From an uncultured Pseudomonadota bacterium (GTDB lineage Bacteria; Pseudomonadota; Alphaproteobacteria; RF32; CAG-239): DNA of 29,393 nucleotides. The translations under genes were made by a program, and so were the position numbers. Below are positions 8,229 through 16,470 of this stretch, in pieces (within the stretch, counting starts at the first letter, position 1; each line of letters opens with the position of its first letter). Below the pieces are notes generated by a model that made no database searches, had not been told where the DNA came from, and saw nothing but the letters and a program-made list of their open reading frames with translations. The DNA is taken from NCBI GenBank assembly GCA_902494875.1, contig CABUUO010000014.1, positions 1-29,393 of the forward strand, written 5' to 3'.

Positions 8229-9899
8229 TCAGATGCTGCAGCTGTTTCCCGACAGCGGGTTGGACGAAACCGAAGATGTAAATTTATATTCCCCGGCAGA
8301 TGTGGGTTTACGGCAGGTTCCGCCGATTTGGATTGAGCTGTTGGCCTCATATTTTATCCGTCCCGGATAACCCGACGATGTACTGAGAGACGGTACCGAA
8401 AATGCCGAACCGGAATAACAGTTGATCTGTCCGGCGTGGGTATAGAGCTGAGAGGTCTTGATCGTGCCGTAGTTATGCACGCCGTTGCTGGCATAATAGG
8501 TAGGCGTATAACCGCTTTGGTTGACAAACAGCGCTTCGCCGTTGACGCCGGAGATGTTAAGCGTTGCGCCGCTGTTCACCGTTAGTCTTGAACTGTACAG
8601 ATAAAGAGATCCGTTGACGCTTACGTTTGCGCCGCTGGCAACGGTAACGCCGGCATGCTGCGACGAGCCGCTTCCTGAGAAGATGGCGCGGCAGCCGTAG
8701 TCGGTTTTATAGGTGCAACTGGTTGAAATTCCGGAAGTTCCCTCAAGAGACAGCGTTTGAGACGGAATGACCCTGAACACGCCGCCGGTCGCTTTTACCG
8801 TGGCATCCTTAATAACCATATTGCCGGAACCGGAAGGTTCGACAGCCGCCGTCCGGGAACTGTACTGGCTCATATCGACGTCAAAGTTAAGGTTGACGTT
8901 TTTGGCGTTGACAAATCCCTGAGTCGGGTTGGTAATGGTTAACGTCGGCGTACTCTGATTTTGGCAGACGTCGGCGGCAAAGAAGTTTGGTCCGACAAAA
9001 GTAAAGGTTCCGCCGTTGGCAATCGAAACGGTTCCCGAGCTTAAAACGGCAATGTTTCCTGCTGAAAGGCTGGATTTGCTGCCGTCATAAACGGTATAAC
9101 CGCTTTGATTGGCTTTGACCCATTCCGCGCAGGTGGCCGGTGTTTGGGGCTTGCACTGATAACAGGCGGTGCCGGCCTCGGTATATTCGGGATCGCCCTG
9201 AGTTCCGGTCTCGCAGGACTTGTAATAGCCGTTGGGACAGGTGTCGTCCTTGTCCACACAGGCGGTTCCCGCGTCATTGACTTTTTTGTTGTTGCTGCAT
9301 TCGGTAATTTTGCATTTTCGGGGCGAGCAGTTGGAATTGGCATTCTGACAATCGGGACATTCTTTGTAAGCGCTGACGTAGCTGAGCCCGCTGACAGTGC
9401 TGCAATCCAGCGTATATCCCGAGCAGGAAACGCTTTTGCAGTCTTTATAACAAGTCAGGCCGCTTTCGGTCGTTTGGGTGCAGATGTTGTCCGCGGGAAT
9501 TTCGTCTTTATAACCGGAGTTGATGACGGAACAGTTTGCCGGCACGCAGGTGTTTCCTGATATATTATAGCCGGAAGCGCAGGAATCCAGCCGCCATTTG
9601 TTGGCGGTCGGACATTTGCTGCAGCGTCCGTGGTCTGGACAACTGCCGTTAATCGGATAATTAAGGCAGGGATCGCCGCGGTTATAATCGCCGCTGCTGC
9701 TGTCGCGTCCGGAAAAACCGAGATCGTCTTTGGTATCCGGCAGAAAAACGGATTTGGCAATTTGATATGAAGCGGCAGTTTGAGACAGGTTTTCCGCCTG
9801 CAGCCGCAATGTGCCGGTTTCGGCGGCAACACCGTTGAAATATCCGCAACAGCAAAAGCTTGTTGCAGACACCAGCAATATTTTATAGATTTTGCTCAT
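8229..9899 (-). CDS. Cys-rich exported protein with DLGFSGRD motif and beta-rich C terminus
   Basis: A 556-residue exported protein of unknown function. A signal peptide (about 1-26) is followed by a conserved motif FLPDTKDDLGFSGRD (52-66), 14 of 15 residues identical to the Cys-rich protein at 17511-19511. Residues 78-257 are packed with cysteines, including an EGF-like module (CPDHGRCSKC, then LDSCASGYNISGNTC, 87-118). Residues about 270-540 are Cys-poor, rich in Ser, Thr, Gly and Asn, with repeating short beta-strand patterns such as VNSGATLNISG, like beta-helix adhesins. No membrane anchor or autotransporter barrel is seen. The ATG at 9899 is preferred to 9914 because GGGAG lies eight bases before it. 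A surface or periplasmic adhesive role is only inferred. Confidence 0.75.
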   Translation of the reverse strand: MSKIYKILLVSATSFCCCGYFNGVAAETGTLRLQAENLSQTAASYQIAKSVFLPDTKDDLGFSGRDSSSGDYNRGDPCLNYPINGSCPDHGRCSKCPTANKWRLDSCASGYNISGNTCVPANCSVINSGYKDEIPADNICTQTTESGLTCYKDCKSVSCSGYTLDCSTVSGLSYVSAYKECPDCQNANSNCSPRKCKITECSNNKKVNDAGTACVDKDDTCPNGYYKSCETGTQGDPEYTEAGTACYQCKPQTPATCAEWVKANQSGYTVYDGSKSSLSAGNIAVLSSGTVSIANGGTFTFVGPNFFAADVCQNQSTPTLTITNPTQGFVNAKNVNLNFDVDMSQYSSRTAAVEPSGSGNMVIKDATVKATGGVFRVIPSQTLSLEGTSGISTSCTYKTDYGCRAIFSGSGSSQHAGVTVASGANVSVNGSLYLYSSRLTVNSGATLNISGVNGEALFVNQSGYTPTYYASNGVHNYGTIKTSQLYTHAGQINCYSGSAFSVPSLSTSSGYPGRIKYEANSSIQIGGTCRKPTSAGEYKFTSSVSSNPLSGNSCSI

Positions 9900-9938
9900 C
9901 ACATACACTCCCATAATAATTCAACGCCCTTAAATAAT

Positions 9939-9967
9939 ATTTTATATCATTTGGGCGGGACGGACAA
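9939..9967 (-). promoter_or_regulatory. Candidate promoter of the Cys-rich gene at 9899
   Basis: Minus-strand TTGTCC (9962-9967), 17-base spacer, TAAAAT (9939-9944), about 40 bases before the start codon. It would separate this gene from the upstream hpnE. It does not contain the leader block shared by the other two exported genes. Confidence 0.35.
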
Positions 9968-10005
9968 TCTCTATGTGCGGCAAAAACAAAAAATTCACAA
10001 AAACG

Positions 10006-11064
10006 TCATAAATTAACGGCTCGCTTGGCCGAAACGACGGCGGCCTCCAGGCAGCAAGGCCAGTTTTTCATCGTCCAGTCTCCGGCCAGAGCCATATTTT
10101 TGTAAGGACTGGCGGCGCTGTTCGGACGTTTTTGATTGTTAATGTCATCTTGACGTATGGTTGCCTGCGGATAACGCATAACGCGGTAAGGCGGAAGAAA
10201 CGCCGGTTTCAATCCCCTTATGGCGCGGATTTCCTTCCAGAGCAGACGGGCAAGTTCGTCATCGCTTTCCGTAATGCCGCCGCTGTCGGAAATTGTAACT
10301 CCGACAACGTCGTCATTAATGAAAATCCAGTCGCCGAGGTTATCGGGCGTTGCGGCAAAGGAAGCGTCATCAGGCAAGCTGAGAGCCGTGCTGGTTCTGA
10401 AAAAAACATTGCATATTTCGTTGAATTCAAACTTTTCGCCGCCGAAGACGCGCCTATAAGCGGCGGCGTCAAGTGCGCAGATAACCTTATCGTCAGGAGC
10501 GACCGGCACTTCCTCTCTGTTAAAAATGAGAGATTGCACATATTTTTTTGAACTTTCCACTCTTTGCAGCACATAGCCTAAACGAATTTCATCAATATAA
10601 CGGCTTAGAGGCTCGACCAGCTTGGCGTTGAGGTCCCCTTTGGAAAAATAAACCTTCAGCTGCGCCGGCAAAAACGGAAAAAGTTTCCAAAACAGTTTGC
10701 GGGTCAGGCTTTTGCCGATATCCTCAGGCTGCGTGTTGAAAACGGAAAGCAATATATGCCCGGCAAACTTTTGTGCCTGTTTGTCACAGTATTGTCCGTT
10801 CCAAAAGCGTGCCTTGCCGTCAAAATCAAATCCTCCGGCCAGAGCCAAAACGTTTTTGTTGGCACCGAGGATAACGTGTGTGGCATTGTCTATTGTGCGG
10901 TCAAGTTTGGCGTCAAAAAAAGAAAAGCAGCGTCCGCCGAGCTTGTGCGTCGCTTCATATAAAATGACATGGTTTTCGGGATTTTTGTCTTTGATGAATT
11001 TTGCTGCGGCCAGTCCGGCAATGCCGCCGCCGATGATATGGTATTTCACAGCCGTCCTGTTCAT
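10006..11064 (-). CDS. hpnE: HpnE, hydroxysqualene dehydroxylase (FAD-dependent)
   Basis: Third enzyme of the bacterial squalene route: reduces hydroxysqualene to squalene with FAD. The N-terminal dinucleotide-binding motif IIGGGIAGLAAA (10-21) is followed by the acidic strand end 'LYEA' and by 'KLGGRCFSF' (41-49), as in amine-oxidase/phytoene-desaturase-like flavoproteins. 'DNATHVILG' (about 59-67) matches the HpnE signature better than carotenoid desaturases. At 352 residues it is somewhat short for HpnE (often about 420), apparently in the middle. It starts five bases after hpnD ends, closing the trmFO-hpnC-hpnD-hpnE operon. Confidence 0.88.
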   Translation of the reverse strand: MNRTAVKYHIIGGGIAGLAAAKFIKDKNPENHVILYEATHKLGGRCFSFFDAKLDRTIDNATHVILGANKNVLALAGGFDFDGKARFWNGQYCDKQAQKFAGHILLSVFNTQPEDIGKSLTRKLFWKLFPFLPAQLKVYFSKGDLNAKLVEPLSRYIDEIRLGYVLQRVESSKKYVQSLIFNREEVPVAPDDKVICALDAAAYRRVFGGEKFEFNEICNVFFRTSTALSLPDDASFAATPDNLGDWIFINDDVVGVTISDSGGITESDDELARLLWKEIRAIRGLKPAFLPPYRVMRYPQATIRQDDINNQKRPNSAASPYKNMALAGDWTMKNWPCCLEAAVVSAKRAVNL

Positions 11065-11069
11065 CAGTT

Positions 11070-11900
11070 CTAGCTGAAAAAGGCTCGTAGCGCCAGACCG
11101 AGTTTTTTCATTTTGCCGATTGTCGGTTTTGGAGATATCACCTCCCAGCCGCGGTTCTGCATAATGTCAAAATATCTCTTGTAAATGCTGGCGATAATCA
11201 TAACCGAGCGTGCGGTTTTCTTGTCCAGCTGTTTAATCAGCCGGTAAGCCTCATCGTAGTTTTTTGCGGCAATTTGCGCCAGCTCTTCGCGGGCAATGGC
11301 CAGATTCTTGTCGACGATAACGCTTTGCGGATCCGTAGAGGTAATACCCGCTTTTTCCAGAAACTCCTTGGGAATATACAGGCGGTTGGCCATTGCGTCT
11401 TCTTTAACGTCGCGCAGAATATTGGTAATCTGCAGGGCCGTTCCCAAAGTCGTTGCCAGATTTTCAATCAGTTTTTCGTCTTCGCAACCGAATATACGCA
11501 GTGACAGATTCCCCGGAACGCCGGCCACGCCGCGGCAATAACGGTTAAATTCTTCCATGCTTGGCGCCTGTACCGGGTTGGGCAGATCCATAGTAATGCT
11601 GTCAATCAGTTTGATGAATTCGGACTTTGGCAGTTTGAAACGCATACAGTTTTTGTAAATTTTTCGGCCGATTTCGGTAACCGGCGTTTTCTTGTCGTAA
11701 ATGTTGTCAAGTTCTTGACGCCAGGCCTCAATCAGGTCTAGCTTTTCATTGACGTCCTTGTCGCCGTCGACAATATCGTCGATATGCCGGAAAAAGGCAT
11801 AAATGGTGTACATGGCATTTCTTTTGCCGAGCGGCAAAAGCCTCATGCTCCAGAAAAAAGAAGTCCCGGATTTTTTTACCATTCGTTTAATGCTGTTCAT
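11070..11900 (-). CDS. hpnD: HpnD, presqualene diphosphate synthase
   Basis: Condenses two farnesyl diphosphates to presqualene diphosphate. The trans-isoprenyl diphosphate synthase fold is shown by the two aspartate-rich motifs, 'FFRHIDDIVDG' (about 32-42) and 'QITNILRDVKEDA' followed by 'RLYIPKEFLEKAGI'. The 276-residue length is typical for HpnD. The start codon overlaps the hpnC stop in an ATGA (11897-11900), showing translational coupling. The second motif distinguishes it from HpnC, which has NHIQD instead of NILRD. Confidence 0.93.
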   Translation of the reverse strand: MNSIKRMVKKSGTSFFWSMRLLPLGKRNAMYTIYAFFRHIDDIVDGDKDVNEKLDLIEAWRQELDNIYDKKTPVTEIGRKIYKNCMRFKLPKSEFIKLIDSITMDLPNPVQAPSMEEFNRYCRGVAGVPGNLSLRIFGCEDEKLIENLATTLGTALQITNILRDVKEDAMANRLYIPKEFLEKAGITSTDPQSVIVDKNLAIAREELAQIAAKNYDEAYRLIKQLDKKTARSVMIIASIYKRYFDIMQNRGWEVISPKPTIGKMKKLGLALRAFFS

Positions 11901-12760
11901 TTATGCTCCGACAATGTTTTCTTTTTACAAAATAGCGAGCGTATCAGACCGCTGGTGACACCGCAAAGCCAATTCCATGCGGAAAGTTTGATTTCCTTGG
12001 CCAAAACGTCGCCTTTCAATATCTTTTTTACCATAATATTGGTTAACGAAAGGATAATACATACCTCTGTACGCAAACTTGCATGGCGTATAATTTGCGG
12101 CAGAACTTCGCCTTCCTTGATCAGCCCTTTGGTTTTTTCCATGATTTTTTCGATCGCCTTTCTCAGTCCCAGCGAAGATTTATCCGCTCTCAGATCTTCG
12201 GGCGTAATGTGATATTTTTCCATCATTTCCGACGGAAGATAAATTCTGCCCAGCAGTTCGGCGTCATATTTCAGGTCTTGAATGTGGTTGACGATTTGCA
12301 AAGCCACACATAAGGAGGCGGCAGGCAAATAGGTGGAAGGATTTTCGTCATACACGGCCAGCATAAAGCGCCCTACCGGCGCCGCCGAATATTTGCAGTA
12401 GTCGACCAATTGCCCCCAGGTTTGATACTCAAAACCCATGGCGTCTTTCCGAAACGCGATTAAAAGGTCGGTCGCCAGAGAAGTGGAGAGGCCGAATTCT
12501 GCAAATTTTTGCCGAAGTTCACGGACAAATCTGAATTTTTGTCCTTTATAGGGTTTGTTGTTCAGAAAAATGTCTTCCAGTTGATAAAGCAGATCAACTT
12601 TGCGCTGGGGCTTAAGTTTAGGATCGTCGGCCACGTCGTCGGCATATCTGGCAAAATGGTAATAGTCGAAAACCAGCTGCCGTTTGCTCCGGTCAAATAT
12701 CATCATGCCGACCGGAAAATTTTCCTGTTTTCTGTTTTTATGTCGGATTTTCATGGTCAT
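11897..12760 (-). CDS. hpnC: HpnC, hydroxysqualene synthase
   Basis: Converts presqualene diphosphate to hydroxysqualene. 'ENFPVG' near the N terminus and 'YHFARYADDVADDP' supply the first aspartate-rich motif; 'QIVNHIQDLKYDAELLGRIYLP' is the second. The start at 12760 is chosen because its ATG overlaps the trmFO stop as ATGA (12757-12760) with an AAAG-type site before it; an in-frame ATG at 12775 would add five residues. The product is then 287 residues, normal for HpnC. Its order with hpnD and hpnE matches the canonical hpnCDE cassette. Confidence 0.92.
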   Translation of the reverse strand: MTMKIRHKNRKQENFPVGMMIFDRSKRQLVFDYYHFARYADDVADDPKLKPQRKVDLLYQLEDIFLNNKPYKGQKFRFVRELRQKFAEFGLSTSLATDLLIAFRKDAMGFEYQTWGQLVDYCKYSAAPVGRFMLAVYDENPSTYLPAASLCVALQIVNHIQDLKYDAELLGRIYLPSEMMEKYHITPEDLRADKSSLGLRKAIEKIMEKTKGLIKEGEVLPQIIRHASLRTEVCIILSLTNIMVKKILKGDVLAKEIKLSAWNWLCGVTSGLIRSLFCKKKTLSEHK

Positions 12761-14106
12761 ATTTTCTTTATCCATTCTCCGATTTCGCGCAGAGCCCGTT
12801 CACTGTAAGCTTTTTTACGGTCTGCGCCTTTGATTTTGCGGAATTTCCCGCTGGGCGTAACCTCTCCCTGAATGGTCGGAAAAATGCCGAAGTTGATATT
12901 CATCGGCTGAAAATTTTCAATATTGGTATCATCAATCAGATGATTCAGCATCGAACCGAATGCCGTGCTGCGCGGCGGCAGCACCGTTTCAACGCCGTTG
13001 AGCCTGCAAGCGGCAAAATATCCGGCCAGAAAACCGACCGAAGCGCTTTCAATGTAACCTTCGCATCCGGTGATTTGTCCGGCAAAGCGGATGTTCGGAC
13101 GTTTTTTCAGGCATAAAAAGCGGTCCAGCAGAATAGGGCTTTTGATAAACGTGTTTTTATGAATGCCGCCCAGTCTGGCAAATTCGGCGTTCTCCAGTCC
13201 CGGAATCATCCTGAATATCCGCTGCTGCTCGCCGTATTTCAGCTTGGTTTGAAAGCCGACCATATTGCGCAGCGTGTCTTCTTTGTTGTCCTGGCGCAGC
13301 TGAACCACCGCATAGGGTTTTTCGCTGTTGTGGGGATTGGTCAGGCCGATGGGTTTCATCGGACCGAAAGCAAGAGTTTCGTCGCCGCGCTCGACCATAA
13401 CCTCAATCGGCAGGCAGCCTTCAAAATAATGGACTTCTTCCCAGTCATGAAATTCGACTTTTTCAGCTTTTTTGATTTCGTTGACAAAGTTGTAATACTG
13501 CTCGCGACTCATGGCGCAGTTGATGTAGTCAAGCTTGTCGCCCTTGTCATAACGGGACTGATACCATGCTTTTGAAAAATCGATGCTGTCTTTGAAAATT
13601 ACCGGCGCAATGGCATCGAAAAAAGACAGCGACTGGTTGTCGGCGGCAGCCAGAATATCTTTTGCCAAAGCCTCGGAAGTCAGCGGTCCGCTGGCAATGA
13701 TAACCTCGCCGAAATCTTCGTCGGGCAGGGAGGTGATTTCTTCATGGATGGTCTTGATCAGGGGATGTGAACGGATTTTTTTACTGACCATGGCTGCAAA
13801 GGCTTCTCTGTCCACGGCCAAAGCGCCGCCGGCCGGAACTTTTGTGGCGTCCGCACATTCCATAATCAAAGAACCTGCACGGCGCATTTCTTCATGCAGC
13901 AGCCCGACGGCGTTGTGCTCGGCGTCGTCGGAACGAAAAGAATTGGAGCATACCAACTCGGCAAATTTGTCGGTTTTATGGGCCGGAGAATATTTTTGCG
14001 GCCGCATTTCATGGATAATGACTTTAATGCCGCGTTTGGCTGCCTGCCACGCGGCTTCGCTTCCGGCCAGCCCCGCGCCGACAATATGCACAACTTTTTC
14101 GCTCAT
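12757..14106 (-). CDS. trmFO: TrmFO, folate/FAD-dependent tRNA m5U54 methyltransferase
   Basis: Methylates U54 of the tRNA T-loop using methylenetetrahydrofolate and FADH2. The FAD motif 'VHIVGAGLAGSEAAW' (6-20) and 'HEMRP' (32-36) are followed by C53 in 'ELVCSNSFRSD', the conserved TrmFO cysteine, and C231 in 'YFEGCLPIEVM', the second one. The chosen start (14106, 449 residues) has AGGA nine bases upstream. A longer start at 14145 would lie upstream of the predicted -10 box, and is rejected. The gene leads an operon with hpnCDE, which is not a functional link that I know of. No SAM-dependent TrmA replaces it here. Confidence 0.96.
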   Translation of the reverse strand: MSEKVVHIVGAGLAGSEAAWQAAKRGIKVIIHEMRPQKYSPAHKTDKFAELVCSNSFRSDDAEHNAVGLLHEEMRRAGSLIMECADATKVPAGGALAVDREAFAAMVSKKIRSHPLIKTIHEEITSLPDEDFGEVIIASGPLTSEALAKDILAAADNQSLSFFDAIAPVIFKDSIDFSKAWYQSRYDKGDKLDYINCAMSREQYYNFVNEIKKAEKVEFHDWEEVHYFEGCLPIEVMVERGDETLAFGPMKPIGLTNPHNSEKPYAVVQLRQDNKEDTLRNMVGFQTKLKYGEQQRIFRMIPGLENAEFARLGGIHKNTFIKSPILLDRFLCLKKRPNIRFAGQITGCEGYIESASVGFLAGYFAACRLNGVETVLPPRSTAFGSMLNHLIDDTNIENFQPMNINFGIFPTIQGEVTPSGKFRKIKGADRKKAYSERALREIGEWIKKI

Positions 14107-14134
14107 GGTTGTTTTCCTGTTAAAATCATACCCC

Positions 14135-14163
14135 TTTATAGGCATTTGAATACAAAAAGTAAA
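14135..14163 (-). promoter_or_regulatory. Promoter of the trmFO-hpnCDE operon
   Basis: Minus-strand TTTACT (14158-14163), 17-base spacer, TATAAA (14135-14140). Transcription would start near 14128, giving a leader of about 22 bases before the ATG at 14106, which agrees with the Shine-Dalgarno evidence for that start. Confidence 0.5.
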
Positions 14164-14197
14164 TACAAAAGTTCTTTTGATAAATATGCCGAAATGT

Positions 14198-14226
14198 TTG
14201 ATATGTTACAAAAAAGAATATAACAT
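14198..14226 (+). promoter_or_regulatory. Candidate promoter of the chpT operon
   Basis: TTGATA (14198-14203), 17-base spacer, TAACAT (14221-14226) precede the exported-protein gene at 14262. The -35 is a five of six match, the -10 four of six. Confidence 0.35.
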
Positions 14227-14261
14227 AAATCAATGTTAAAGAAACGAATGAAGAAAAATAA

Positions 14262-15464
14262 ATGATAAGGTTCTTGTATATTTGTCTGGTTTGGACGCTT
14301 TGCCTGCCGCAGGCGGCTCTTGCCGGCGAAGATTATGCTCCCGCGGCCGGCACTGCGGAAATCAATGCTCTGGCCGGACAGTTAAACCAGGGGCCTGCCG
14401 CCGGAACAACGCCGTTGATGTCAGCCGAAGACATGGCTTTTGACGACGGCGCTGCGGATGCTTTCACGGTTGAACCGGATTCTGATATTCTTCCCGTAAT
14501 TCCCATGATTCAAAAGAACCGCCCCGGTTTTGACGCCGTTCCGCAGGCATCGCGTCCGGCTTCTCAAAACAATACCGTTGCTTCGGCAGCCGGAAGCAAT
14601 GCAGACAAAGCGGTTTCCGCGCCGCAGCCGATTGCCGGAACTCTGACCGATACGCTGCAAAAGCAGGACAAGGAATCCTTGTCGGCGCTTCCGCTGCCGG
14701 ATGTTTCGGGAACTTGGGTCGATAAACTGGCCGGCAGCGTGCCCCTTTCAATCGGAAACGGTGAAACCGTCGCCGAAGACGGTATGCCGCAGTTAAGCGG
14801 CGATGATTCGGCTAATGCCAGTCTCCGCAGTCTTGTTGACGGTTCCAAACAATCAGACAAGCGTTCCAACGCCTCGGTCTTTGACATCTCGGGTATTATG
14901 CTGCGCATGACACTGTCACAGGCGGACAAGGCCATGATGACGCGCGGATTTAAAAAGATTTCTCAAAGTTACGAGATTCCGAACTTCATTAAATGGCGCA
15001 ATGAAGAAAAATGCCGCGGAGCCGGGGTGGTCGGTTATGAACGGTTGATGAACTGCGTGGTCAAAATGGCGAAAAGCGCCAATCATCAGTATGTAGACAC
15101 TGTAAAATATTCAAAATTTTCCACCAAGGAAGAAATTGAAATAAAACTAACAAGTAACTTTACCAATAACAAAGTTTATCGTATTATTTATAAGAGTATG
15201 TCCGGCAAGGTTGTCGGCAGCGGTGCCAAGGCGGCTTATCTGAGAAACATCAAAGTGTTTGACTTCTGGAAAAAGGTCAATCAGAAATACGGCACGCCGG
15301 ACAACAAAGACGAGGTAACCTGGGGATTGGGCGGAAACAAGCCTTATCTGAAAGCCTCCACCGGATTTTTGGTGCTGGAAGATCCTATGCTCCGTGAATT
15401 GGATTATACCAGAATGTCCCGGGAGGACCAGCGGTTTATGAATACGGATTTATATAGTTTTTAA
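14262..15464 (+). CDS. Exported protein of unknown function upstream of chpT
   Basis: A 400-residue protein I do not recognise. A signal peptide (1-21, ending ALA) is followed by a long low-complexity region (about 22-200) rich in Ala, Ser, Pro, Gly and Asp, probably disordered. A folded C-terminal domain begins near 'FDISGIMLRMTLSQADKAM' (about 207-225) and holds two cysteines ('EEKCRGAG' and 'LMNCVVKMAK') that could pair, then a Lys/Tyr-rich beta region. The 'FDI.GI.L.MT...A' start resembles periplasmic repeat-like domains of other alphaproteobacterial proteins (impression only). It is 11 bases before chpT and on the same strand, so it is probably co-transcribed with the phosphorelay genes. 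No strong ribosome binding site. Confidence 0.7.
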   Translation: MIRFLYICLVWTLCLPQAALAGEDYAPAAGTAEINALAGQLNQGPAAGTTPLMSAEDMAFDDGAADAFTVEPDSDILPVIPMIQKNRPGFDAVPQASRPASQNNTVASAAGSNADKAVSAPQPIAGTLTDTLQKQDKESLSALPLPDVSGTWVDKLAGSVPLSIGNGETVAEDGMPQLSGDDSANASLRSLVDGSKQSDKRSNASVFDISGIMLRMTLSQADKAMMTRGFKKISQSYEIPNFIKWRNEEKCRGAGVVGYERLMNCVVKMAKSANHQYVDTVKYSKFSTKEEIEIKLTSNFTNNKVYRIIYKSMSGKVVGSGAKAAYLRNIKVFDFWKKVNQKYGTPDNKDEVTWGLGGNKPYLKASTGFLVLEDPMLRELDYTRMSREDQRFMNTDLYSF

Positions 15465-15475
15465 GAAAGGCTGAA

Positions 15476-16084
15476 ATGAATACGACTCCGCCACATATAT
15501 CTGAACTCATCTGCACCCGCATCAGTCATGATTTAATCGGCAATATCGGCGCCGTAGCCAATGCTGTTGAGCTTTTGGAAGAAGGAGACATGGATTTTCT
15601 TGACGACATCCGTTCGATTCTCAAGGTCAGTTCGCAGGTTTTGGCAGCCAGACTGAAATTTTTCCGAATGGCTTTCGGACTGGAAAATGCCAATTTGGAA
15701 GATACCTCGTTGGTGAGAAAAACAACGGCCGATTATCTGAAAACGATTGGAAATCAAAACAGTAAGATTGAGCTTGAAATCGGAGACTATACAACATCTT
15801 ATGCTAGGCTCATAATGGTAAGTGTCATGGTCTTGGCGGACCTTGTTATCCGGGATGGAAAAATAAGCGTCAAAGAGGACGGGCGTAAACTTTATGTTAA
15901 CATTTATAGTTTAACAAAACTCTCTGAACAAAAGAAAACTGTTCTCACCACCTTGTTGTCCGGGGCAGAGGCAGAATACCTCGCCCAATATGCTCCGGTC
16001 TTCTATTTGAAAGAACTACTCAAGGCTTCTGAACTGCCTGTAAGCATATCAGAAGGGGATGACTACGGTTTGATAATCGGGTAA
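15476..16084 (+). CDS. chpT: ChpT, histidine phosphotransferase
   Basis: In Alphaproteobacteria ChpT carries phosphate from the CckA receiver to CtrA and CpdR. The 202-residue protein has the phospho-acceptor helix 'TRISHDLIGNIGAVANAVELLEEG' (about 14-37) with H18 as the acceptor; the following helix pairs with it to form the dimeric four-helix bundle. The C-terminal part is the degenerate histidine-kinase ATPase-like domain without ATP-binding boxes. A ribosome binding site (AAAGG) overlaps the stop of the preceding gene. Its target CtrA is encoded 3.6 kb downstream. Confidence 0.88.
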   Translation: MNTTPPHISELICTRISHDLIGNIGAVANAVELLEEGDMDFLDDIRSILKVSSQVLAARLKFFRMAFGLENANLEDTSLVRKTTADYLKTIGNQNSKIELEIGDYTTSYARLIMVSVMVLADLVIRDGKISVKEDGRKLYVNIYSLTKLSEQKKTVLTTLLSGAEAEYLAQYAPVFYLKELLKASELPVSISEGDDYGLIIG

Positions 16085-16095
16085 AGGATGAATAT

Positions 16096-16461
16096 ATGGC
16101 TACTTGTTTAATAGCAGACGATTCAAAAATAATCCGCATGGTTTTATCCAAAATCATGGGTAATCTGGGCTTTGACACCATTGAAGCCGAAGATGGAGAG
16201 GAAGTTATTAAACAGTGGAAAACAGGAAACCTTGATCTGATCATTATGGACTGGCGGTTGCAGATGATGGACGGCATTGACGTGTTATATATGATTCGTT
16301 CCAACACCAAAATGAAGCAGCCCAAAATAATCTTCTGCTCTTCTCTGATTGACGAAGCCAAAATAAGGGAAGCGCTTCAGGGCGGAGCCGACGATTATAT
16401 CATGAAACCTTTTGATGAAGACATTATCGAAAGCAAAATAACCATTTTGGGTTTGCTGTAG
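16096..16461 (+). CDS. CheY-like single-domain response regulator
   Basis: A 121-residue stand-alone receiver domain. The acidic pocket is D8/D9, the phospho-acceptor is D52 in 'LIIMDWRLQMMDG', a Ser/Ser replaces the usual Thr after strand 4 (S82/S83), and K104 lies in 'KPFDEDI'. No output domain is present, so it acts by protein contact. It lies between chpT and cheR; whether it is phosphorylated by a chemotaxis kinase or by the ChpT branch cannot be decided from sequence. It is not obviously DivK or CpdR. A ribosome binding site AAAGGATG is well placed. Confidence 0.88.
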   Translation: MATCLIADDSKIIRMVLSKIMGNLGFDTIEAEDGEEVIKQWKTGNLDLIIMDWRLQMMDGIDVLYMIRSNTKMKQPKIIFCSSLIDEAKIREALQGGADDYIMKPFDEDIIESKITILGLL

Positions 16462-16470
16462 GGGGAACCG

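Noticed and set aside
8229..9899. Autotransporter or pilin assignment for the Cys-rich protein
   Set aside because: The beta-rich repeats suggest an adhesin, but there is no translocator barrel, pilin leader or LPXTG-type signal.
14107..14145. Earlier ATG for trmFO
   Set aside because: It lies upstream of the predicted -10 box, and TrmFO sequences normally begin right at the FAD motif, as in the start at 14106.
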